From assembly GCA_023846275.1 (NCBI GenBank), contig CM043875.1, forward strand, positions 1,671,569 through 1,735,568: a stretch of DNA of 64,000 bases, read 5' to 3'. Every line of letters starts with the position of its first letter. The first letter of the stretch is position 1. The notes beneath the pieces were generated by a model. It worked only from the letters and a program-made list of their open reading frames with translations, ran no database searches and was not told the DNA's origin. This DNA is from Vanilla planifolia. Taxonomy: Eukaryota; Streptophyta; Magnoliopsida; Asparagales; Orchidaceae. Below, piece after piece: positions 51,701 through 61,179 of this stretch. A program made the translations under genes and the position numbers.

Positions 51701-54467
51701 GGTGCAGGGGATCAAAAGCATAGATGAGTGCAAAAACCCCTTTAAATGATAATTTTTAAGAAGGAGATGAAACACACATTATAATAGATTTGATTTTCGA
51801 TGAAACACAAAATATGGACTTAGAAAATCATAGGACTAATTTTAGGCCATGATTCTGCCCCCTCATATGACAAAACAATGCTTGTTACCAAGGATACGCA
51901 TGGTAATACTATCACATGGCTAAGTATGGTAAACTCGAATAATTTTGAATTATCAATCTTATTAGCAGAATAAAAACCTACATCTCTAGCATGACAAGGA
52001 CCCACTTGTCAAAATAGTATAGACATTAATCTGGCCAACAATAAGTTTCTTCAAACATGAACATAGTCCCCAATGATGAAAGCACATAACCAATCTAAAA
52101 GGACCAAAGATCAATTTGATGTTTCCCATGATTAGATGATAAAAGATTATGCCTTGTAAAGAGAGAAGCCATGACTATGACTAATGAGACCACAACAAGG
52201 AATTCAACCACAACGAGAACAACCAAAAATCCCACATTTTCCAAGATAAAGGATCATGGCCCAAATATCTCCTTGGTGAAAGAACATTAGTCATATACCC
52301 AATAAATGGAAAGCAAGCCTAATCAAACATGCAAAATCAAAAGAATTGTCAATTGCTTATAAAGGGAACACTACAGCAAGCCTAAAAGGATTAAGAATTA
52401 TGCTTTACGCCCACATTAGTCATTGCATTCTATGGGGTTCTCTTTCTCTAGATTTTAAAGTTCTTGTGCATTTTCCTGACTCGAATGATGTGGCATAAAG
52501 CTCAAAGAAAAAGCTTGGCGAACTTAAAAGCAAGATAAAAGATCTTATTTGTTTCGTAAACGTCATTAGTTTTTCTCCAAACAAAAGCTTTTTCCCTTAA
52601 ACAAGATTGTGATTATCTCTCTTTCTCTTCCTCTCTCTCTATTTTTCTCATGCTCTCATCCTCTACTCCATCACTCTCACAAACTAGACCATCCATCACA
52701 CATTTGCTTGATTACTAAAACAAATGTGCCTACACTACACTTCAACGTTAAAAACAATGATCAACGTGCTTAACAAAAATTCAAGGGTACTGAGAAGAAG
52801 CAACCATGAAATTAGCGGCATAAAGGGCTGTAAGCAATACCGAACATTATATTGAAAGAAGTCGGAGGAGGAGTGATCATAAAATTAAGTCCAATGTAGA
52901 AGCTGATCACCAAAACTATTGTCACCATAGCAAAAGTTGGAACTGCCAATGCCCAATACCTGGAAGTAAAGTAATAAATCTTATTAATTTAGCTCAGAAT
53001 TAAAGTTTTGCCTAAGCATAGTAAACCCAAGATAGCACATCATTTTCAATGTGATGAAACACACCATTTGCTTTGACAAATACTCAAAACAATATATGCT
53101 AATCACCAATTAAGAAAACAATAGCAAGTATTTCAGCAGGTATAAGAAATATGAATGTATCCTTGCAAAACAATAAGTAGCTTAGGTAAACTTCATTAAA
53201 TTGACTAGTGCACAATATTAATTGGTAATTTGTAATTAAAATGAAACATGAGGAAGCATGAGGTGCATGTGGAGTAATTAAGGAAGCACAACCAAAAATA
53301 GACTAGTTCCCACATGCTTCTTGATTTCAGAATTTCTGCAATTACTTAATCCCTAAACAAGAAATAACAAGGCTTCACTTACCAACACGGACAAGATCCA
53401 TCCACCATTTACTACACTCAATTCTTAAACCGAATATTAAGGTACTTACCAGCATTTTGCTTCCCTGCATGCCCTACCTAATCCTATTCCATTCCATACT
53501 CTCTATGCTGCATTGATACGGAAACACAGAAATAACTGCAGATCCTTACTTAGCTATAGAACCTAAAAGCAGTTACAGAGTATCTGATGACTCTTTCAAT
53601 TAAGTAAACTAGAGAAACAGATGCGATAACAACAACACAATACAATAGACCTGTACACTGAGCAAGTAAGAAAAAGGGGAAAGAAAAGGAAAGCTCTTTA
53701 AATTTTCAATAAGTTGGACGGAAAGATACAACTGTTATATACAAAAAAGAAAGAATATGCTGCCCAATTTGGGTATACTTTTCTATATAAGCTGTTACGA
53801 TTCAAAAAAAAAAAAAAAACAACCATTTTTTTATTGAAAAGAGAGAATATGAAGGCCAAGTTCACACAAATAATATTGATGCCTGCTCATGAAAACAAAT
53901 TAAATTTTTAAGGATTACTTCACTAGTTGAAATGTGGACAAACCAACATTGATTTTTTGCAAAGAAAATGTTATGTGAAGAACAGACATTCCCCCTTTAA
54001 CGGCCTAGGTCCTTATAGTAGACGGCATCTTAAGAAATAGCATTAAATAACGAGAACCGATTTAAGAGAGAATGCTAACTTGCTTGGATAGTATGTAATC
54101 CCCACAGAATGCAACCAGGATTCTGGAATGTACGCCCATGTTAAGTAGATCACTGGATCAAATGAACACAACGCCAAAGCAATTCATAAGCGGGATTTCT
54201 TCTAACAAGTCAAAGCTGGAGATATTTAAGAGAGATACCTGTGGCTATAACGGTAGTTATGGAACCGACGAACCCGTAAACTTCAGAGGGCTTGGGGCCG
54301 TGCTCTTCTGCGAATCCCGCAGTGGGAGACGCCGCCGCCTCCCTCTCCTTCACATCGTGAGTGAACACAGTCGACCGCCTCTCCCTCAGCAGGCTCAACG
54401 TTCTTCTGGGGCTACTTACGACAAGAGAAGTCGGGGACAACGGCGGCGACTCCATCTCCGTCTCCAA
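45793..54467 (-). CDS. PIGP: PIG-P, subunit of the GPI N-acetylglucosaminyltransferase, 4 exons, 177 aa
   Basis: Minus-strand exons: 54467-54239, 54152-54080, 52959-52841 and 45905-45793; GT-AG introns, all phases agree, 534 nt with TAA stop. The N-terminal part is cytosolic and includes [13 protein letters not shown] at about 19-31. It is followed by [15 protein letters not shown] (about 56-70), which opens the first membrane helix (about 64-85), then [20 protein letters not shown], a second helix (about 103-127), and an acidic tail closing [18 protein letters not shown]. This matches the two-helix PIG-P family in order and length, including plant homologues with a terminal NDLMF. PIG-P belongs to the endoplasmic-reticulum complex (with PIG-A, C, H, Q, Y and DPM2 in animals) that transfers GlcNAc from UDP-GlcNAc to phosphatidylinositol, the first step of GPI-anchor synthesis. 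Introns 1-3 are 86, 1120 and 6935 bp; the last holds a probable LTR element. Confidence 0.95.
46450..47092 (+). repeat. Probable left LTR of a decayed element in PIG-P intron 3
   Basis: Aligns in the same orientation with the region ending at about 52758. Landmarks in order: cttataaaggg (46688 / 52357), then (a)gcc(a)taaaggat(c)atgcttta, gg(g)attctctctcctt / ggggttctctttctcta, a run of shared words over 46850-46960 versus 52520-52620, and cacacattt(atc) near 47060 / 52697. Diverged, so an old insertion. The left boundary is uncertain; the shared tail ends near ttaaca at 47092. Confidence 0.55.
47093..52069. mobile_element. Interior of a probable non-autonomous LTR element in PIG-P intron 3
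   Basis: About 5 kb between the two LTR-like repeats. It is less A/T-rich than the surrounding intron, especially 49200-51700, yet no gag, protease, reverse transcriptase or integrase could be recognised in any frame. A purine-rich word (aaaggggtgcagggga, about 51696-51711) could be a polypurine tract, but it lies about 350 bases before the recognisable right repeat. If the flanks are LTRs, this would be a large retrotransposon derivative or a wholly decayed element. Confidence 0.4.
52070..52758 (+). repeat. Probable right LTR of a decayed element in PIG-P intron 3
   Basis: Direct-repeat partner of 46450-47092, about 5.67 kb to the right. Contains the word gcttataaaggg, a possible LTR TATA box. 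It ends about 80 bases before exon 3 of PIG-P. Confidence 0.55.
52960..54079. other. PIG-P intron 2 (1120 bp)
   Basis: Ordinary A/T-rich intron with an A16 run at 53804-53819. The open frame at 53714-53911 plus is Lys-rich and spans that A-run; not a gene. Confidence 0.65.
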
Positions 54468-55556
54468 ACATTCCTACCTGACCCACTTGGTAAATAAGAG
54501 CGATCTATTGGCTACGTTTGTTAACGCGTTTCAAAATTCAAAAATTTTGACAAATAATTTTCATTCTTTTTCATAAAATAGCTTTTTTAAATTAACATCA
54601 TCTTTTTCTATCACAAAAAACGTGACAAAATAAAAATATTGATGATTTATAGCACTTTTTAGTCTATTTTTTAATAAAAATAATAATAATTAATAATTAT
54701 ATATTATGAAGCAAATCATACTTCATATGACATTTAAAAAGCAACTGAGCATACATCATGTGGGTTGCAAATAAACTTATATTTTACAAGCAAACTCTAT
54801 TTTCAAGAAGATTATACAATCTAGTCATCTAATAAGTCAGTTTAATTTCACTATACATATTAATCATTTTCCTTTGCACTCCTATATTAAATAATAGATA
54901 AATCGTCCACATGTACATGATATTTTTTTAGTTAACTTGAGTTGCTTCAATTGTTAAACACATTACTTATGTTAGTCTTAAAATTCATTAATCAATAATA
55001 AAAAAATTATTATAAAACAATAAATAGCACATATAATATCTTGTAAATAAGGTTAACAAATTTAGCAACTCTTAGTTCTACCACGAGATAAGATAACTAA
55101 TCTCCTTACTTTAAACTCTTTAATTCCTCAACCTATGCTCTTTCTCTTATGATGAACATAGCCCACAAACTTGTTTTTATTATGGTGAAGAATAGTACAA
55201 GGAAGAGGGCATCAAAAGATAACTCACATTTGTCAAAGAATGTCACAATTTAAGCAATCAATTAATGTTGATTTTGTCTCTCAACTTAGAAATCTCATTG
55301 CAATTATCTCAAAAAACTTGTTATAACTCTAATATAACATTTGGAGATCCACTTGTCAAAGTGGTCATTCGTTTGTTGGAGAAAATCAAGTGCCTAAAGA
55401 ATTTGTCTTTAGACGACTAATTTCACTAACTTTACGTCCTCTAGCAAATCTCATTTTCTCTAGATGAATATTCTATCAAAGACTTTTTTTTAGCATAAGC
55501 AAACAAAAGGATAGAAAAGAAAAAAATATTTATTCAAACAAGATCTTCACAATCAT

Positions 55557-55606
<50 letters not shown>

Positions 55607-58600
55607 CTTGAAGAGAATAAGATTGACCATCATTGATGTGAAGAAAGAAGAGTTCAAAGTGATTATGACAAAAGGATTTTATATATAGATTTGAAAAATA
55701 ATGTTTTATATAAATTATGTAATGTTATAATAACAAAATATAATTTGATATATATAAATATATAGTTTAAATGTGTGCATATGTATATTCATTTCAAAAT
55801 TTATTGATTAGAAAATCAAAATATATTTGTATAACACCTCTTAATTGAATAAGATTAATTAAAACCTCAAATATTGGAATGTTTCATATTTTTCATAGTT
55901 TAAAAGTATGTCCTAAACCAAAACATCGACACAATATACATATATAACTCTTCTTAATAGAACCATACTTTCCATGTTGAGAATACAATGCATATGAGAG
56001 AGTGAAATATGTATTTCGATAATTTTTATTTAAAATTTTAAAATAAGAGGAAGAAAATAAAAATCGAAGATATACTTATGAATTTAATAATATAACATTT
56101 ATAATATTCAATAGATTAAAAAAATGATTTCTCTTGTAACGATGCCTACATTAATTTGAGATGTGATATAATTTTGTCTTACTAACATATGTGGTAAAAT
56201 TGGTCAAGGATGATATTGACCATGATGAACATTGTGACTATTATCCTTTAGCTTTTAATATTATTTGGTTTGGTATGATAATGATCATTATTCCACAACA
56301 AATGTGATTTGTGTCATTGGACTAGAACATGAACGATGATGTTCACCATGATAAGGATGTGTGTAATGACCATAGCATTAGGAAGTTTCATTTATTCCCA
56401 ATTATAACTTATTATTAGTGTGTTAGAATAATACACATTCTTAAATACCACACTCTTTAGCCATATTGTTAAGCAAATTTTTCTTTATGGTAGTAAAGAT
56501 GTAAAATATTTTACCCATGCAACCTATCGTTGCACTGCGGTAGAAATAAATATATCAAATATAAACTTACTTTATAATTGTTACAAAATAAAATAAAATA
56601 AAAACTAAACAACTTTGTTGCTACCATAATAATTTATTATTATATTTATTCAACTGTTTAAATTTTTATTATATCATTTATACTAAATAGTACCAAATTA
56701 CTATCCATACTAAGTATTTGTTTCTTTATTAAATCCTTAGTGTCCTTTGATTTGCATCTATATTACTTAAAATATTAATCAAAATACAAGTTTGAGTCAT
56801 TTACACAAACCTAATTGGAAATTCTAACAAATATACATGCAAAATAATACAAGTTTAAGATCATGTTATATACAAGTTAATAATACATTTCATTTAGAAG
56901 TTTGATAATAAAACATTGTAACAAATAAATATAAAGAACCAAAATGTCATATACTGTTTATGAACCATTTGTTTCTTTTTATATCCTAATTAATTTTCCT
57001 ATAATTTTCTATTTCTTTTAGACCATTCATTATTTTTATAATTTGCTATTTTTTATATGGTACAATTTATGTTTTATTAATCCATGAGTAATCTAATATA
57101 TTTTCATATTTATGTATACCTTTATATATTATGTATATCTTGTTATACACATTTTTTGAAAAAAATATGTCATATCAAATATCTTTTAAACTCCTATCTT
57201 TATTTCATAAGATTTTTTTTATATCTTATTTTTTTTGAAACATCAAAATTATAATTATTTTTTAATTATTTATGTTCCATATAAACTATTTTTATTGAAA
57301 ACATACTTTTTCTCATTGATTGGATTATGATGATGAATTTATTTGATAGTATATTTGCATTACATTAAATACAAAATGAATTGAATAATATGCTTACCTT
57401 GTTTTTATGATAATTTTTGTATTTTTTGAAATTATGCAATTTTTTTTTATTCAATTTACTTTTTATGTATCATACTTTTATGTTTTTCTCATATCTTTCA
57501 AATTGTTTAACAAGTTTAATTACATTAATTGAATCACTCTTAACTCTTAAAAAATAACCTATCTTCTTTAGTCAAATTATTTGTGAGTTTTTTAAACCAT
57601 ATAATCCACAAATTATTCCTTCTCTAAGCTATTGTTAGAACACCAAACATGTATTAGATGATCATTGGAATGTCTTCCAATATACTACAAAGACTAAAGA
57701 CAATTTTTTTAAAATTATCATACTAATTAATACTCATATCAGACTATCCAATCCTTTATCAAATAAAACATTATACCAATTGATCATCATCCAATGGTGA
57801 TTGTTCATTTTTCAAATAAATATCTAATTGTTTAACTTGCAACTAAAATAATATGTTTCATACTCAAGAGTTCACAATTTCATCTAAATTCCCTTTTTTA
57901 GTATTCATGACCTATTGAGATTAAATTCATCATTACCATGCCATTCCATGTAATCTTAATGCATGCTTTTAAACAAATTAATTATACTAGATTGCTCAAC
58001 ATATTGAATTGAACCTATATAAACCCACACATTGGTTATAAAAACCTCCCCAAATACCTTGTGAAAATCCTTATTTCTCATTAGACTTTTTGTGAGATTC
58101 TATTTGATAAGTTGTTTCGTGAATGATAGAACCTTCTATGACTGTGATCTCTCTCATCGAATGTGCTTCTCCATAGTTGATAGTTTAAGTTTTTAAGGTC
58201 TAAGAAAGATAAGTCAAATATCATTATTTAAAACCTTATAAAGAATTACATTATTTGTATTATCCATTCCAAAAACTCTTAAACTTTATAACATTTCTAA
58301 AATTTACTCTCTCAAGTTCTTTGTTTTTATACAAGTTCTATTGTTTTTCGATTTTGTTTGACATTTTTAATAATTTTTATATATGACATTTATTTTTCTC
58401 CTTTTAAGAATTATCTCTATACTATGATCACTACAATGTCTACAGAGAAATATTATATAGCAAAGATTTTAAATTAAACTTTAGGAATTATAAATTAAAT
58501 TCAAACACATATCTTTGAAATGCTATAAAGTGACTATAACTTAGAATCTCTTATGTTGATTCCATTATGACTGATAGCAATCATTATCACATTAAAGATG

Positions 58601-60180
58601 TGACTCCTATCATATTTTACCCTTGATTTCAAAATCCATAAAGATTTTATAAGTTGATGGTGGTTTGATAGAGTCAGGTTATCAAAGAAAGATTAAATGA
58701 TAATATTTTATTAGCATAAAAAAAAAATTTTACATACATGATTTATACAAGTTAATAATATGAGAAAGGAGAACTCTAAGGGTTTCAACTCGATAAAAAT
58801 CTAGAATGAAGAATGGTCTTCTCCTATTCATCAATGTATCAACAATATAATTTTATGGGGGGGCTATCTAATCATATCTTTAATAATATAGATAAATTAG
58901 AGTTTAAATGCAAATAATATGGTTAAACAAGTAGCTACACATGTTCATAAATTAGCTTGATATGTGCGAGGAAGGTTACACAAGTGTGTTTCTTACAAAA
59001 CTGGCATGCTTGAAAAGTAAGTTCTTAGAAAATTGTGATTTTGAAAAGATTATTTATAAGGAAGTGGTTGAGAAGGTGTAAGAAATACTTTATATGCTAT
59101 ATAAAATGGAACTTTGGCATAGATTTAGAGGTTTTTGATATGTGAGATATTTCTATTAAAGAGCATATGAGGGCTTGGTATCATTTAGAGTGAATTTTAA
59201 TACATTTAGTGTGTCGACACCACCATCGTGGGGATATAGGTGCTGTGCCTTTGATTGTTGCAATGTTAGTTAATAACTTGTAAGCTATCGTGTCTTTTAT
59301 TTTTTATTTTTTGGTGTCATTTTATATATCTTTTTGTATGCTTTGGTTTATGCTAATACAATCTTTATTTATAATTTTTTTCTTTATTAACATATTTTGT
59401 TATAAAAAAAACCATTTTCTTGATACTCTCTTCTTTTTCTAAGTGCTTGATTTTTTTACAAATATTTAAGAAATAATATCTTCAAAAATCAAGCATGGAA
59501 AGTGTTTTAGTTAAAGTACAACATTTTTTTAACATTCCATAATTTATTAAGACTTTTTTTGGTGTTTTTTATGAAATTTATTGTTATTTAGGCTATATAC
59601 ATATTGAAACCCTCAAATTATTCTATATTACTTGTTATAATTGAAATAAAAAATAACGTGATTTAAATATTTGCATGTGCATCATCTATACCTTAGACTA
59701 GAAACTAAATTATAGCATTAGAAATCGATTCAATTTGTTTTCTTTAAAAAATACTATTTGTTTAAAATCTAACAAAAATTAATCTTAAAATAAAAAAATA
59801 TGAATTTGTTTTAATTTAAATTATTGATTATTGATCACTCTTTTCTTTAAAAAATATCTTATTAACAATCCAAGGTGACATTAAAGCACTTGCAAGGTTT
59901 AATACTAACATGATTTTTGTGATGAAGGAAGACTTATATATTAAATTTTTATTACATTACTTTTTACTGAGTTATTAGTCAAACATAAACAATTTTTTTT
60001 AAGAAGAAAATCTTAGCATTTGAATTATTGTATTTATTTATAAATTTTTAAGCTTATTCTAGTGATTTTTTTGAAGGTAACATTACATTTTTTATAATTG
60101 TCTAATAATTATATAAATAAACATGGTAAACTTTTCATATACTAATTAAAAAAAATTATTTTATTTTAAACTTTAAAGGA
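54468..60180. other. AT-rich intergenic spacer between PIG-P and the tetraspanin gene
   Basis: The first 50-100 bases must hold the PIG-P leader and promoter (divergently oriented from the tetraspanin gene). The remaining 5.6 kb is strongly A/T-rich, with no open frame above background and no recognised transposon domain. Confidence 0.6.
55559..55604. repeat. (GA)23 microsatellite
   Basis: Perfect GA tract of 46 bases, the longest microsatellite in the window. Confidence 0.95.
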
Positions 60181-60288
60181 ATTACCCAATGGTATCATCC
60201 CTCTCCGGTCGAATGTATTGAGAACTGGTCCGTTTTGTACTTGAATTATGGAGAAGGAGAACTGGAGGGTTACGAGAGAGTAACGTGG

Positions 60289-60323
<35 letters not shown>

Positions 60324-60537
60324 CTTGGGAACCCCGAGTTAAACATCGATTCTTCCGCTGCCTTGCCCGTCAGCTCACCGGACTTCATACCTGCGATTGC
60401 GATTGGTTAGCTATCTGACCTAATTTCGTTTCTCACTTCAATTGCCACTTGGCAGATTTTGTGTTATCGTGATTATGATTGATTGATCGCAGTTCAGGGC
60501 GTAAGTTCGCTGGAGATTGAGGGACAAATCCGTGATA
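60181..60537 (+). promoter_or_regulatory. Promoter/leader of the TOM2A-like gene with (TC)15
   Basis: Composition changes abruptly from A/T-rich spacer to mixed sequence at about 60180. A perfect TC tract lies at 60291-60320, about 220 bases before the ATG at 60538. No clear TATA box was seen, so a TATA-less, pyrimidine-patch promoter is likely. Confidence 0.5.
60291..60320. repeat. (TC)15 microsatellite
   Basis: Perfect 30-base TC tract in the leader/promoter of the TOM2A-like gene. Confidence 0.92.
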
Positions 60538-60782
60538 ATGGCGTGCCGAGGGTGTCTAGAATGCCTTTTGAAGCTACTCAACTTTCTGCTTACGTTATCC
60601 GGGTTGGCGATGATAGGCTACGGGATATATTTACTGGTGAAGTGGAATAGGGTTTCTATGGGGAATGACAATGATCTGGTTTATACGGTTAGCGATAGCG
60701 CTGAAATCTGGAAGCTTGGTCGTCCAATGCTTCCTTCGATTTCTTTTTCGGATAGTTTTTTCGATAAGCTCCGCTCAGCCTG
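60538..60782 (+). CDS. TOM2A-like tetraspanin, exon 1 only (81 codons plus 2 nt)
   Basis: Starts MACRGCLECLLKLLNFLLTL, the hallmark N-terminus of plant TOBAMOVIRUS MULTIPLICATION 2A and its tetraspanin relatives, including the CxxCLLKxxNF motif. The first transmembrane helix is at about residues 13-34 (LLNFLLTLSGLAMIGYGIYLLV). A short soluble loop follows with KLGRPML and FFDKLRSAW. The exon ends in TG before a GT donor at 60783, so the next exon would complete Trp (family: AW-FIYLFIGIG). An in-frame ATG seven codons upstream (60517) gives an extension absent from the family, so 60538 is chosen. TOM2A is an intrinsic membrane protein of the tonoplast that interacts with TOM1; its cellular role is probably scaffolding in membranes. 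The remaining helices are not found up to 64000, so intron 1 exceeds 3.2 kb. Confidence 0.88.
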
Positions 60783-60918
60783 GTATGCCTCTTGTTTGCC
60801 CTTTAGATGTTTGGTTTTTTCAATGCTTTGCAATTAGTTGTCGCTCAGGTGGCAATGACTCTGTCCAACGAAAAGAAAATACAAGCTTAAAATTTGGGCA
60901 TAACATATAACTTTCTTC

Positions 60919-60936
60919 AAAAAAAAAAAAAAAAAA
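60919..60936. repeat. Homopolymer A18 in intron 1 of the TOM2A-like gene
   Basis: A-run on the plus strand, 137 bases after the exon 1 donor. It does not have the orientation expected for the tail of the minus-strand LINE further right. Confidence 0.75.
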
Positions 60937-61179
60937 TGGCTGCTACATAGTTGTCGACGTGAGCATTAGTTCCTAGCTTACGCAGTGGGTTTATTTGGTA
61001 CTGACGTTGAATTATTATAGATTAAAATAGATAATTCTATAAAAATTGAACGTGTTAGCAAGCTTACCAAATGGTATTGTCTTCAGTAGGTTTTATCATT
61101 CTGGTTTTTCCATAGATAGTAAAGGGTCGAAGCGGCATGGTTAACCATACCTACAAAATCAGGTTTTTGAAAGTTGATT

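Noticed and set aside
54138-54576. Plus-strand frames opposite PIG-P exon 1
   Set aside because: Antisense shadows of the G/C-rich first exon; Arg/Leu-rich with no family.
60182-60388. Minus-strand frame with an Arg-Glu repeat
   Set aside because: The repeat is the translation of the TC microsatellite in the TOM2A-like leader.
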